From Henriciella sp. (GTDB taxonomy: Bacteria; Pseudomonadota; Alphaproteobacteria; Caulobacterales; Hyphomonadaceae): 64,000 bases of DNA. Both the position numbers and the translations under genes were made by a program. Below the pieces are notes generated by a model. That model saw only the letters and a list, made by a program, of their open reading frames with translations, had not been told where the DNA came from and searched no databases. Below, piece by piece: positions 52,842 through 62,146 of the stretch. The DNA lies in the NCBI RefSeq assembly GCF_029937755.1, contig NZ_JAPYPG010000001.1, forward strand, positions 372,001 to 436,000, read 5' to 3'. Numbering within the stretch: position 1 is the stretch's first letter; every line of letters begins with the position of its first letter.

Positions 52842-52847
52842 ATAATG
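52842..52847 (-). promoter_or_regulatory. Candidate -10 element of rnpB
   Basis: Minus-strand cattat, 4 of 6 matches to consensus, placed about 7 bases before the expected RNA 5' end. No convincing -35 was identified. Confidence 0.4.
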
Positions 52848-52968
52848 GCGAAAGGACTGAAACGCCAGTCTGGAGACGCAAGACATGGCCGCACGAAACA
52901 TCGCCCCCTGATAGGTCACCGATGCATTGCCCATGGAACCGCCGTCCCAAGACATTCGTTTCGGGCGA

Positions 52969-53505
52969 ATGAAGTCTATCTTTCTTGCTATGGCCGCTCC
53001 GCTCGCCCTGCTCATCGCTGCCTGCTCGCCGGACGATCCAGCCCCGATACGGGACACCCTCACCGCATCTCCAGAAAATCAGGAAAAGCCAGCCAGTGCT
53101 CCATCGGACACAGATGCCGGAGAGGGCTCCGATATCACTCTCCTGCCAATCACTGGTGCCAGGATTCCAGAGATCCAGGGTGAACTCGGATGCGCCTTCA
53201 CCACTAAGGCGGGTGAAACCTTGCTTGTTGCAAAAGCCGATGTCGGCGACGAGGCAAGACCAACCGCTGCCATCAACAATAGTGGCCAGGGCGCCACGCT
53301 GGCGAGCACGCAGACAGGCGGGTTCGGAACACTGGAGAAAAGCGGCGCACGTTTCGACGGGCGCGGTATGACCATAACAGTCGATACAATGGAACGGGTT
53401 GACGACGATATGACCGAAACCGTTACCCATAAGGCGCGCCTGCTGGTCCAGCATACCGATGGCAGGCAGCAGACATATGATGGCGACTGGTCCTGCGGGC
53501 CATGA
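52969..53505 (+). CDS. Hypothetical lipoprotein, 178 residues
   Basis: Unrecognised secreted lipoprotein. Signal: MKSIF start, hydrophobic core and lipobox LIAAC (Cys 19), then an acidic/Pro/Ser-rich linker and a beta-rich domain with ELGCAFTT, YDGDWSCGP at the C-terminus; the two remaining cysteines could form a disulfide. The upstream TTG frame (52,927) is less likely since ATG 52,969 begins the signal peptide exactly. Upstream spacing to rnpB is about 130 bp, divergent. Convergent with the PTP-like gene. Confidence 0.75.
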   Translation: MKSIFLAMAAPLALLIAACSPDDPAPIRDTLTASPENQEKPASAPSDTDAGEGSDITLLPITGARIPEIQGELGCAFTTKAGETLLVAKADVGDEARPTAAINNSGQGATLASTQTGGFGTLEKSGARFDGRGMTITVDTMERVDDDMTETVTHKARLLVQHTDGRQQTYDGDWSCGP

Positions 53506-53514
53506 GGCGTATTG

Positions 53515-54057
53515 CTATTCCTGCGCCCGGATGAGCGGCATCGCCCGCGTGCGGAGCAGTGCCACAAGCTCATCCTGCATGAACTTGTAATCGTCCGGAA
53601 TGCTGAGCACGCAAACACGTTTGTGCGAAACGGCCTGGCGGAAATCGGCGCGCAAGCGATTGGCGTGCTTGTCTTCCATGCAGACGATCAGGTCTGCCCA
53701 GCGGATATCATCCATTGTGACTTGCCAGTCGGCATCGCGCGCGGTTCCCGCCGAGCGAGCCTCCACGCCGGCGACCGCATTGAAGACGGCCTCAGCGGTC
53801 GGGCTGCGCAGGCGGTTGCGCGAACAAACGAACAGAACCCGCAGCGGCGCGGCATCGGCCATCAACTTCTCCCATTCGCGGTTCGGCCAGATCTTGCCGA
53901 TCTGGCGGGCGCGGTGAAGCTTGTTCTTGCGCCAGTAGAGCTTTTTCCAATCCTTCTCGATGCCAAGGCGTCGGAAAGATTGGGCGCGGTGGTCGGTGCG
54001 ACCATCGAGTTTGCACGCAAGGGCACGCCGCTCGGCGCGCGAGGTCGGGTGAGACAT
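53515..54057 (-). CDS. Low-molecular-weight protein tyrosine phosphatase-like protein with basic N-terminal extension
   Basis: The core (residues 66-180) is a short LMW-PTP: VLFVCSRNRLRSPTAE carries the CX5R P-loop (Cys 78, Arg 84), with SAGTA and DDYKFMQDELV; the typical C-terminal DPY loop reads PDDY. About 115 residues is the length of the stand-alone alphaproteobacterial form. The first 65 residues are very basic (KKLYWRKNKLHRAR) and in the same frame without a stop. Both ATG 54,057 (gagga upstream) and ATG 53,862 (gggag upstream) have good ribosome sites, so either a fusion, or two products from one message, is possible. Confidence 0.78.
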   Translation of the reverse strand: MSHPTSRAERRALACKLDGRTDHRAQSFRRLGIEKDWKKLYWRKNKLHRARQIGKIWPNREWEKLMADAAPLRVLFVCSRNRLRSPTAEAVFNAVAGVEARSAGTARDADWQVTMDDIRWADLIVCMEDKHANRLRADFRQAVSHKRVCVLSIPDDYKFMQDELVALLRTRAMPLIRAQE

Positions 54058-54241
54058 GAGGTCCTCGTTGTCATTGCCTGTCGGTCAGCAGCCGCAGCAA
54101 TACGAGGGCGATGTCGAAGCGGGCAGATAGGCCAGCCGCCTCGCAAAGGCAAGGTTTCTGAAAGCTGGATGCGCGAATTTCTGGTCTTGGGTGGCAGACT
54201 GATCCATGTTGGAGAGGCAACCGCTCAAGCGGGAGAGATGA

Positions 54242-55177
54242 TTGGAACGCTGGCTCGAAAAGCTGCCGCTACCGACCGTGATCAAGGTCTGGGTCCTGCT
54301 GCCGCTTTGGCATGCGATCATGCGACTGTCGAAACCGGAAGTGCGCATCGTCTCCGGCGGGATCAGCTTCTACGCGCTATTCTCCATATTCCCACTCATC
54401 TATCTCACCCTGACCTTGCTTTTCTCGCTTCTGCCGCACGACCTTTCGGAGAGCCTGTCGGACACAATTGACCAGGTGCTGATCTCCGCTGTGGCGCCGC
54501 TCAAGCAGGCCGACCTTACAACCATTCGCGACGCAACGCCCCAGGGTCTGACTGTACGTGCCGTACTTGCCGTCCTTATTGTGTTCTATACGGCAAGTTC
54601 CGGTGCCAAGGCCGCGATCACCGGCATCCGGATGGTGGCGGGCAGTGAGAAGCGCAGCAATATCATCCGCTTCCAGGGTGTGTCGCTTCTGATGACAACG
54701 CTTCTGATCTGCCTTGTCTGGCTGCTCGGTGCCCTGCAGCTGCTCATGTCCTTCATAACCGAGCGGGAGGGGTTCATCGCATTTGAGCTCGCCGAACAGA
54801 TCTCCAATCTCGCCTCACGGCTCTGGGTCGGCAAGTTTGTTGCGTGCTTCGCCTTTTTCTACCTGATCATTTCATTGTCGCTCTATGGCCGGATCAGTTC
54901 AGGGCGAGCGATGACGGCTGGTGCGGCAGCTGGGGCGCTCTCATGGTCTGCAGTGACCTGGGCCTATCACCTCTATCTCAAGGTCTCGGTCCTCGACACG
55001 TTTTACGGCGCACTGGCCTCCGTCATCCTCGGTTTCATCTGGCTGCTCGTCTCGGTGTCATCGCTCCTGCTGGGGGCAGCTCTATCGGTTGAGTGGTCAA
55101 GCCGGATCGCGGCAACAAAAGCCGATGTCGAGAGGGCCGAACAGAAGACGGCAGAAGGCGATCAGCCGGCCGAGTAA
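54242..55177 (+). CDS. YihY/virulence factor BrkB family membrane protein
   Basis: Inner-membrane protein of 311 residues with about six helices and the family motif AGGISFYALFSIFPL (here SGGISFYALFSIFPL) near residue 40, plus FYTASSGAKAAI and the final WLLVSVSSLLLGAAL helix. Function uncertain; relatives have been called RNase BN in error. Start is TTG 54,242, the first start in frame, 5 bases after gggaga. Its 3' end overlaps the convergent amidase gene by 16 bp. Confidence 0.9.
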   Translation: MERWLEKLPLPTVIKVWVLLPLWHAIMRLSKPEVRIVSGGISFYALFSIFPLIYLTLTLLFSLLPHDLSESLSDTIDQVLISAVAPLKQADLTTIRDATPQGLTVRAVLAVLIVFYTASSGAKAAITGIRMVAGSEKRSNIIRFQGVSLLMTTLLICLVWLLGALQLLMSFITEREGFIAFELAEQISNLASRLWVGKFVACFAFFYLIISLSLYGRISSGRAMTAGAAAGALSWSAVTWAYHLYLKVSVLDTFYGALASVILGFIWLLVSVSSLLLGAALSVEWSSRIAATKADVERAEQKTAEGDQPAE

Positions 55178-55848
55178 GTATCCGCCACAGCAAAAGCGAT
55201 CGAGCGTGTGTCCGGATCAGCAATGCCGTCCACTCGAGCGGGGCGCCAACGTCGCTGGAACGCGGTTATTGCAGCTGGCAAATCACGCGTTTCATAACCG
55301 ATGGTCGCAAGTGCGGTCTCGACCGTGCCCTGTTCGCCAGACATGGCAAGCGGCCAAAGGCCAACCCCTGACTGCGCCAGCCTGGCCCAGGGAAAATGCT
55401 CTCCCGGATCCTGTTTTCGGGCCGGAGCAATATCACTATGACCAACGATCCGCGTCTGCGGGATATTCCAGCGTTCGATGATTTCGTGACTCAGCTCTAT
55501 GACAGAGTCGATCTGAGCGTTCGGGTAAGGCGGCAGGCGGCCATCCTCAAGACGCCAGTCATGACCACCATTTACGATCTCGATGCCGATCGAGCGTGAA
55601 TTGAGATCCTCATCGCCCTGCCATTTCGAAACGCCCGCATGCCAGGCACGCTTCTCCTCCTCAACGAGCTGGACGATCTCTCCGCCTTCGCGGACCATGT
55701 AATGAGCAGACACCGAGGCCGCCGGGTCGCACATGCGCTCCAGGGCAGCATCGCCGGTTTGCATGCCCGTATAATGCAGGACGAGCATGTCCACGGGGTA
55801 GCGGCGGTCATCGAAATTCGGACTGGGCTGGCGGGTGACGGAGCTCAT
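55162..55848 (-). CDS. N-acetylmuramoyl-L-alanine amidase, AmpD type
   Basis: Zinc amidase cleaving the lactyl-peptide bond of anhydromuropeptides, in murein recycling. 228 residues, with the zinc ligands expected in VLHYTGM (His 25) and GHSDIAPARKQDPG, and the RSIGIEIVNGG catalytic-strand motif. No signal peptide, so a cytosolic AmpD rather than a secreted AmiD. Start overlaps the stop of the EamA gene by 4 bp (ATGA). Confidence 0.92.
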   Translation of the reverse strand: MSSVTRQPSPNFDDRRYPVDMLVLHYTGMQTGDAALERMCDPAASVSAHYMVREGGEIVQLVEEEKRAWHAGVSKWQGDEDLNSRSIGIEIVNGGHDWRLEDGRLPPYPNAQIDSVIELSHEIIERWNIPQTRIVGHSDIAPARKQDPGEHFPWARLAQSGVGLWPLAMSGEQGTVETALATIGYETRDLPAAITAFQRRWRPARVDGIADPDTRSIAFAVADTYSAG

Positions 55849-56744
55849 TTGGAGGCGGAAATCCTTTCCGTGATGGACGCTTCCGGCATGGCTTTATTCC
55901 CCCTCACGGCAATGACGAAGACACCGCCCAGAGAAATCGCCGCACCGAGCACGAGCCGAGCCGTAAGCGGCTCGTTTAGCAAGACGATGGATAGCACCAC
56001 ACCCCAGATCGGCGTCATGAGGGTGAGGGGCGACAGAAGTGAAATGTCGTACTTCTTTATGAGTGTATAGAACGCGCCGTGTCCGAACACGCTGACACCG
56101 AGAACGGCGAAGGCAGTGGCCAGCCACACCATCCAGCCGCCCTCAACGTATGAAGAAACCTGCCCCTGCTCGACCAGCAGGGAGAAAAGAATGAGCGGCG
56201 AAAAGCTGAACAGGCCGAGCCAGGCCTGGAGCTGTAGCGCGCTGATGGGCGCCATGCGTTTCATGAGAATGCCACCGGCCGATCCGACGAAGGCAGATGC
56301 AATAACGTAGAGCAGGCCGAAACTGACTGAAAAACTCTCAGGGTCAAAGGCGATGAGCACGACCCCGGCGAAGGCGAGCATGATGCCAAGGCCCCGGCGC
56401 CAGCCAACCGTCTCTCCAAGAAAGGCCATACTCATGAGCGTGGAAAAGGGCACGCCCAGCTGGCCGACAACGGAGACCGCGCTCGCCTCTGCATTCGCAA
56501 GCCCCATGAAGAGCAGCGCAAAGTGTACCCCGCCCATGCACATGGAGATCATGAAAAGCATGCCCATCTGCTTTGGAAGCGGGAACAGGAAGGGCAAGAG
56601 GACAAGCGCAATGCCGGCGAACCTGATCCCGGCAAAGAAGATCGGCGGGACACCCGCATCGGCCACAACCCATCGGGTGACGACCAGGTTCAAACCCCAG
56701 ACGAAGCAGACGGCGAAAAGAAGGGCGAAGTCCCTGAACCCCAT
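55845..56744 (-). CDS. EamA/DMT family transporter
   Basis: Inner-membrane exporter-type protein of 299 residues with ten hydrophobic segments in two five-helix repeats, the first with WGLNLVVTRWVV and the second with APISALQLQAW. Substrate unknown; relatives export amino acids and metabolites. Transcribed ahead of and coupled to the amidase gene. Confidence 0.9.
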   Translation of the reverse strand: MGFRDFALLFAVCFVWGLNLVVTRWVVADAGVPPIFFAGIRFAGIALVLLPFLFPLPKQMGMLFMISMCMGGVHFALLFMGLANAEASAVSVVGQLGVPFSTLMSMAFLGETVGWRRGLGIMLAFAGVVLIAFDPESFSVSFGLLYVIASAFVGSAGGILMKRMAPISALQLQAWLGLFSFSPLILFSLLVEQGQVSSYVEGGWMVWLATAFAVLGVSVFGHGAFYTLIKKYDISLLSPLTLMTPIWGVVLSIVLLNEPLTARLVLGAAISLGGVFVIAVRGNKAMPEASITERISASK

Positions 56745-56804
56745 GGCGCACGGTCCTAGCAGTAAACTGACGCAGGCGTCATTGAAGAAATTCTATAAAA
56801 CGCC

Positions 56805-57221
56805 TCAGCTGGGCCGGGACTGTTCGTACGGGCTGTCGAGCGAGAAGGTCGGGATACGCGCAGTGATTTCCTCACCACCATCACTGATCATTGTGTAGTT
56901 GCCGCCCATCATACCGGAAGGGGCTGCCAGTGGAGCGCCGGAGGAATAACGAAAAGAGGCGCCTGACTCGATCACTGGCTGCTGACCGACAACACCTTCA
57001 CCATCGACGATCTGACGTCGCCCCTGGCTGTCGACAATTTCCCAGTGCCGCATGATGAGCGTCCAGGTCCGTTCCGAGGTATTCTCGATATCCACGGTGT
57101 ATTGCCAGACATACTGGCCGGAGGCGGGGCGCGATTCGTCATGCAGAAAGCGTGGCTGGACGCGTATTTTCACGCCCTGCGTATCAGCTTCGTATACGGG
57201 TGGCGGCGGTCGTCCAGCCAT
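56805..57221 (-). CDS. apaG: ApaG domain protein
   Basis: 138-residue fibronectin-III-like beta protein. Family marks: QYVWQYTVDIEN, TLIMRHWEIVDSQGR, GEGVVGQQPVI, and GGNYTMISDGGEEI. Associated in bacteria with cation tolerance, phosphate signalling and Ap4A metabolism, but its biochemical role is unsettled. It follows metZ 24 bp downstream on the same strand and may be co-transcribed. Confidence 0.95.
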   Translation of the reverse strand: MAGRPPPPVYEADTQGVKIRVQPRFLHDESRPASGQYVWQYTVDIENTSERTWTLIMRHWEIVDSQGRRQIVDGEGVVGQQPVIESGASFRYSSGAPLAAPSGMMGGNYTMISDGGEEITARIPTFSLDSPYEQSRPS

Positions 57222-57245
57222 GCCCTTTGTCTCTCCCCTGCCGGA

Positions 57246-58436
57246 TCAGATGGCATCAAGAGCCGCGAGGATGTCCGCTTCGAGATCGCCGGCATCTTCC
57301 AGGCCCACAGAGATGCGAATCCAGCTTTCATCAAGCCCCATGGAGGCCCGCTCTTCTTCATTCAACGCACGATGGGTTGTCGATGCCGGATGGCAAGCGA
57401 GCGACTTCGTGTCACCTAAATTGTTTGAAATGTCCACAAGCTTCATGGCGTTCAGCGCGCGGAAGGCCTCCGGCCGGGCACCCTTCACCGAAAAGGCGAT
57501 CAGTGTGCCGCCTTCTGACATCTGTTTCGCATGAATAGCACGGTGTGGATGGTCTTCCCGGCCGGGATAGCGAACGGCCTTCACCTTGGGATGACCCGCA
57601 ATCGCATCCGCTATCCGCGCTGCATTGCGACTGGCCTGGCGTACGCGCAGGTCCAGCGTCTCAAGCCCCTTGAGCACAACCCAGGCATTGAAAGGCGACG
57701 GTGCAGGGCCAGTATGACGAATCCAGGGGTCAACATGCTCTTCAATCCAGTCAGACGGCCCGCAGATGGCCCCGGCAAGAACACGGCCCTGTCCGTCCAT
57801 ATGCTTGGTGGCGGAGTAGACGGAAATGTCCGCGCCAAGGTCGAGCGGCCTCTGGAGGATAGGTGTGGCGAAGACATTGTCGACGACAAGCTTCGCACCC
57901 GCCTCGTGGGCGAGCTTCGCGACAGCCTCGATATCGACGGCTTCCAGAAGAGGGTTTGAAGGCGATTCGATAAGAACGAGCTTTGTGGGCTTGGAAAGTG
58001 CCTTCTTCCAGTCGTCGAGATCTGAGCCTTGCACCAACTCAGTCTCCACGCCGTAGCGCGGCAGGATGGTCTGGCAGATCACCCGGCAGGAACCAAAAAG
58101 CGCACTCGCAGCAACAACCCTGTCCCCTTGGCTGACAGGAGCGATCATTGTCGTGGAGATCGCGCCCATACCTGAGGCCGTCACCCGGCAGGTCTCGGAA
58201 CCTTCGAGCAGGGCGAGCCGGTTCTCCAGCATCCGCACAGTCGGATTGGCATAACGTGAATAGACATAGCCCTCCTCCTCACCGGCCATGCGCCGGGCCG
58301 CCTGCTCGGCACTGTCATAAGCGTAGCCGGACGTCAGAAAGAGGGCTTCGGAGGTCTCGCCGAACTGCGAACGCATGGTGCCGCCGCGAACGAGCTTCGT
58401 TGCCGGCTTCCAGTCATCTCCATCGCGCGTCGACAT
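57246..58436 (-). CDS. metZ: O-succinylhomoserine sulfhydrylase
   Basis: PLP enzyme that makes homocysteine from O-succinylhomoserine and sulfide. 396 residues; YSRYANPTV, the aromatic stacking region, SATKHMDGQGRVL with the PLP lysine, and CHPASTTH near the C-terminus place it in the Cys/Met metabolism family, MetZ branch. TTG 58,454 is in frame, but ATG 58,436, with ggaagga upstream, starts the usual sequence. Divergent from the dCTP deaminase gene over 64 bp. Confidence 0.93.
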   Translation of the reverse strand: MSTRDGDDWKPATKLVRGGTMRSQFGETSEALFLTSGYAYDSAEQAARRMAGEEEGYVYSRYANPTVRMLENRLALLEGSETCRVTASGMGAISTTMIAPVSQGDRVVAASALFGSCRVICQTILPRYGVETELVQGSDLDDWKKALSKPTKLVLIESPSNPLLEAVDIEAVAKLAHEAGAKLVVDNVFATPILQRPLDLGADISVYSATKHMDGQGRVLAGAICGPSDWIEEHVDPWIRHTGPAPSPFNAWVVLKGLETLDLRVRQASRNAARIADAIAGHPKVKAVRYPGREDHPHRAIHAKQMSEGGTLIAFSVKGARPEAFRALNAMKLVDISNNLGDTKSLACHPASTTHRALNEEERASMGLDESWIRISVGLEDAGDLEADILAALDAI

Positions 58437-58500
58437 GGCGATCAGTCCTTCCAATCAAGAGCGCTCCGTCCTAAGCCTCTTTTCTGAAAGGGATCAAGGG

Positions 58501-59529
58501 ATGGCTGAAGCAATACCGGGCGTCTTGCCGGATACCGAACTTGCCGCGCTATTCAAAACAGGCGCCATCCGTTCGACCGAACCGCTGGATGCAGACCAGA
58601 TCCAGCCGGCGAGCCTTGATCTGCGCCTCGGCCCCGACGCTTTCCGCATTCGCGCCTCATTCCTGCCCGGGCCCAGCCGTTCGGTCGCCGATGTCCTTCA
58701 GGAGCCCGGCATCGAGCTGCACCGGATTGACCTGACTAGCCAGGGAGCCGTGCTGGAAACGGGCTGCGTTTATCTGGTTCCGCTTATGGAGTCGCTCCGG
58801 CTACCTCCAGGCATTTCCGGCCGGGCCAATCCGAAATCATCGACAGGCCGGATCGATGTCTTCACACGCCTGGTCACCAATCGCGGAAAGACGTTCGACG
58901 ACATCCCGACCGGCTATTCCGGTCCGCTCTGGCTTGAGATCAGTCCACGGACCTTCTCCATCCTGGCCCGACCGGGAGACCGGCTTGCCCAGCTGCGCCT
59001 GCGCCGCGGTAAGCCTCAGAATGCCAGCGACAAGACCGTCTCCATCGACATGGAACGTGGTGAAGGGGAACCTGTCGGCTGGCGGGCCAAGCGCCACGCC
59101 CCGCTGATCGACCTACGCGCCACTGGCCGTCATGAAGTGGCAGACTTCTGGGAGCCGCTTTATCCACACAAGGGCCGACTTGTTCTCAATCCGGATGATT
59201 TTTACATTCTCGCCTCGCGCGAGACGGTTAAAGTCGCTTCCGGCAAGGCCGCCGAGATGGCGCCCATCGCGCCGGAGCTGGGTGAGTTCCGGGCCCACTA
59301 TGCAGGCTTCTTCGATCCGGGGTTTGGCACAAACAAGGGCGGCTCCCGCGCGGTTCTGGAAGTTCGGTCACGCGATGTGCCCTTCATCCTCGAACACGGC
59401 CAGCCCGTAGCAAAACTTGTTTATGAAGACATGGCTGCAAAGCCGGGGTCGCTCTATGGCGGGAAGACGAGCAATTATCAGGGGCAGGGCCTGAAGCTGT
59501 CGAAGCATTTCATGGGCCCCACGGACTGA
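58501..59529 (+). CDS. 2'-deoxycytidine 5'-triphosphate deaminase, double-domain form
   Basis: Converts dCTP to dUTP for thymidylate synthesis. 342 residues: two dUTPase/Dcd-like beta domains in tandem. The first holds QPASLDLRLG, GRANPKSSTGRIDVF and the SPRTFSI block; the second begins near residue 205 (FYILASRETVKV) and has HYAGFFDPGFG. This long form is typical of Alphaproteobacteria, where single Dcd is about 190 residues. ATG 58,501 follows aaggg. Confidence 0.9.
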   Translation: MAEAIPGVLPDTELAALFKTGAIRSTEPLDADQIQPASLDLRLGPDAFRIRASFLPGPSRSVADVLQEPGIELHRIDLTSQGAVLETGCVYLVPLMESLRLPPGISGRANPKSSTGRIDVFTRLVTNRGKTFDDIPTGYSGPLWLEISPRTFSILARPGDRLAQLRLRRGKPQNASDKTVSIDMERGEGEPVGWRAKRHAPLIDLRATGRHEVADFWEPLYPHKGRLVLNPDDFYILASRETVKVASGKAAEMAPIAPELGEFRAHYAGFFDPGFGTNKGGSRAVLEVRSRDVPFILEHGQPVAKLVYEDMAAKPGSLYGGKTSNYQGQGLKLSKHFMGPTD

Positions 59530-59592
59530 GACTGGACACTCGCGGCCAATCGCGTTCATCCTTGCGCCTGTTTAAACCTGAACAGGGGACAC

Positions 59593-60033
59593 ATGATGAA
59601 ACACACTCTTTTCCTTTCCGCTGGTCTGTTGATCCTTGCGGCCTGCAACGGTGCAGGCGACGAGGGCAGCGAAAGCGCGGATACCCTTCGCGCTGACTGT
59701 CTCACCATTGCGAATGATGAGGAAGGCCAGGAGGAAATCGCCGATATTGGTACCGACGCAGAAGGCTTTTGCGACTGTGCGGAGAGCATGATCGCTGCGA
59801 TGCCGCCAGAAGACCAGGAAAAGGCAAAAGCCACGATGAACAAGGTTGCCACCGGCATGACGGAAACCGGCGAGAGCACGGAAGATGTTGTCGGCAAGAT
59901 GATGGGCGATGCCATGTCTCGGCCTGAGGATACCGATGCTCAGGCCACCTCTGAAGGTATTCGCCTTGTTGGACAGATGATCGACGATATCGGCGACGGT
60001 TTCGAAGACACCGGGTCCTGCCCGGCGGCGTGA
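59593..60033 (+). CDS. Hypothetical small lipoprotein, 146 residues
   Basis: Unrecognised. MMKHTLFLSAGLLILAAC signal with lipobox LAAC (Cys 18), then an acidic helical domain with a Cys pair (DGC-type: ADC... FCDC) and many Glu/Asp. Adjacent ATG at 59,596 is an equally good start because of the ggggac upstream. It lies between the dCTP deaminase and the amidohydrolase on the same strand. Confidence 0.75.
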   Translation: MMKHTLFLSAGLLILAACNGAGDEGSESADTLRADCLTIANDEEGQEEIADIGTDAEGFCDCAESMIAAMPPEDQEKAKATMNKVATGMTETGESTEDVVGKMMGDAMSRPEDTDAQATSEGIRLVGQMIDDIGDGFEDTGSCPAA

Positions 60034-60128
60034 GCCTGAACGGGCGATATGTTTGACTTCCCCATGGTGAGGCGCGTTTCCTCTGGCTGACACGATCGGC
60101 TTGAAGCTGGCAGCAGGAGGAAACGCCA

Positions 60129-61868
60129 ATGACCCATGATCTCGTCATCCGCAATGGCTTCGTCGCCGACGGCACCGGGGAGCCCGGGCGCGAGGCGGAT
60201 GTAGCCATTGATGCTGGCCGCATTACCGCTGTCGGAACGATATCCGGCAAGGGCAAGACCGAGATAGATGCGAAGGGCCAGCTGGTTACGCCGGGCTTTG
60301 TTGATGTCCATACCCACTATGATGGGCAAGCGACCTGGGGCGATGCGCTCACGCCATCCTCGATCCACGGTGTCACTACGGCTGTCATGGGCAACTGTGG
60401 CGTCGGCTTTGCGCCGTGCAGGCGCGAGGACCACGATCGCCTCATACGGCTGATGGAAGGCGTGGAAGACATTCCCTTCCCCGTCCTGTCCACCGGCCTT
60501 CCGTGGAACTGGGAAAGCTTCCCGGAGTATCTCGACAGCCTGTCCGACAAACACTTCGACATCGACTTCGCGGCCCAGCTTCCCCACGCCGCTCTGCGTG
60601 TCTTCGTCATGGGAGAGCGCGGCGCAAACCGGGAAGAGGCCTCGCCCGACGATATCGCGCAGATGGCGCAGCTGGCGAAACAGGCTGTCGAAGCGGGTGC
60701 GCTTGGTTTTTCCACTTCCCGCACGCTCAATCACCGCACCTCCGACGGACAACCGACCCCCACCCTGACAGCCTCCGAGGAGGAGCTGACCGGCATCGCC
60801 ATGGCCCTGAAGGAAGCCGGCAAGGGGGTGCTCCAGTTCGTTTCCGATTTTGACGATCCGAAAAAGGAAGCTGCCATGCTGCGCCGGATCGTCGAAGCGT
60901 CGGGGCGCCCGCTTTCGGTTTCTTTGGCCCAGTCCGATCTTGCCCCGGACGGCTGGCGGGTCCTGCTCGGGTCGATTGAACAGGCGGTAGAGGACGGTCT
61001 GCCGATGCGGGCGCAAGTCTGCGGACGTCCGGTCGGCGTGCTACTTGGGCTGGAGCTGACCATGAACCCATTCACCGCCCATCCGGTCTATCAGGAAATC
61101 AAGGACAAACCGCTTGCTGAAAAGGTCGCTGCGCTACGCGACCCGGACTTCCGCGCCCGGCTACTTGCGAGTGAACCTGATCCGGGCAATCCTTTTGTCA
61201 AAAGCCTGCTGCGTAATTTCGGCAAGCTTTTCACCCTCGACGCCGTCCCGGACTATGAACCGGAAGCCGACCGCACCGTCGAAGCTATTGCCAAGGCACG
61301 CGGGCAGACGCCGGAAGACGTCGCCCTCGACAAGATGCTCGAAGATGAGGGTCACGGACTTCTCTACCTGCCCTTCCTCAATTACGCGCAAGGCTCTCTC
61401 GAGCCCTCCTATGAAATGCTGAAAAGTACAGCGACCATCCCCGGCCTGTCGGATGGCGGGGCGCATGTCGGCATGATCTGCGACGGCTCCTTCCCGACAA
61501 GCATGCTCACCCACTGGACGCGCGACCGTACGCGTGGGGAACGCTTTCCGGTGGAGTGGATCGTCAAACGCCAGACCGCCGACACGGCCCACTGGATGGG
61601 CTTACAGGACCGCGGCCTGATTGTGCCCGGCTACCGGGCCGATCTGAACGTCATCGATTACGACAATCTCACCCTGCACCGGCCTGAAATCCTGAGGGAC
61701 CTGCCAGCCGGCGGGCGCCGCCTGATGCAGCGCGCCAGCGGCTATACGGCCACGATCGTTGCCGGCCAGGTCATCTATCGCGATGGTGGTCCGACTGGCG
61801 CAAAACCGGGCAAACTCGTGCGCGGCGCGCAACACGCTCCACAAATAGTGGGCGTAGCCGCCGAATAG
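60129..61868 (+). CDS. N-acyl-D-amino-acid deacylase-like amidohydrolase
   Basis: 579-residue metal-dependent hydrolase. Seen: DLVIRNGFVADGTG start, the HxH zinc motif VDVHTHYDGQATW near 59-71, GNCGVGFAPCR, LGFSTSRTLNH and the SDGGAHVGMICDG motif with a metal-binding Asp. The composite beta-TIM barrel pattern fits D-aminoacylases and dihydropyrimidinase-like deacylases. Substrate unproven. Confidence 0.88.
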   Translation: MTHDLVIRNGFVADGTGEPGREADVAIDAGRITAVGTISGKGKTEIDAKGQLVTPGFVDVHTHYDGQATWGDALTPSSIHGVTTAVMGNCGVGFAPCRREDHDRLIRLMEGVEDIPFPVLSTGLPWNWESFPEYLDSLSDKHFDIDFAAQLPHAALRVFVMGERGANREEASPDDIAQMAQLAKQAVEAGALGFSTSRTLNHRTSDGQPTPTLTASEEELTGIAMALKEAGKGVLQFVSDFDDPKKEAAMLRRIVEASGRPLSVSLAQSDLAPDGWRVLLGSIEQAVEDGLPMRAQVCGRPVGVLLGLELTMNPFTAHPVYQEIKDKPLAEKVAALRDPDFRARLLASEPDPGNPFVKSLLRNFGKLFTLDAVPDYEPEADRTVEAIAKARGQTPEDVALDKMLEDEGHGLLYLPFLNYAQGSLEPSYEMLKSTATIPGLSDGGAHVGMICDGSFPTSMLTHWTRDRTRGERFPVEWIVKRQTADTAHWMGLQDRGLIVPGYRADLNVIDYDNLTLHRPEILRDLPAGGRRLMQRASGYTATIVAGQVIYRDGGPTGAKPGKLVRGAQHAPQIVGVAAE

Positions 61869-61954
61869 GCGAAATTTCAAAGATTGGGATAAGAAGGCGG
61901 CAACAGTCTCTCGCCAACGCTCGCCTGTCAGGAGAACTGTGAGGGGAGCTCCGG

Positions 61955-62146
61955 ATGACAGGTCAGACACTGCAAGCCATGAGCATGGCCGCTATCGTGA
62001 TTGCTGCAATCGTCCTCGCACGCGCCGCTTACGTGATGGCGCTCTACAAGACGTGGACACTCCATGAGCTGTTCGGCTTCGATGACGGCGGATGGGAAAC
62101 CGAGAGCATGAAGCAGAACCGCCGGGACTTCTGGCGGAACTCCTAA
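61955..62146 (+). CDS. Small single-pass membrane protein, 63 residues
   Basis: One hydrophobic helix (about residues 9-30) followed by a soluble acidic/basic tail ending DFWRNS. gggga lies about nine bases before ATG 61,955, with plausible codon use. Function unknown. Its stop codon overlaps that of the convergent MFS gene by 4 bp. Confidence 0.6.
   Translation: MTGQTLQAMSMAAIVIAAIVLARAAYVMALYKTWTLHELFGFDDGGWETESMKQNRRDFWRNS

Noticed and set aside
52418-53454. Several 180-270-residue frames over the rnpB region
   Set aside because: The region is RNase P RNA on the minus strand; the translations are Pro/Arg/Gly-rich artefacts.
53512-54471. 319-residue plus-strand open frame
   Set aside because: Overlaps the PTP-like gene in antisense and the start of the YihY gene in another frame; no family pattern, whereas both overlapped genes have them.
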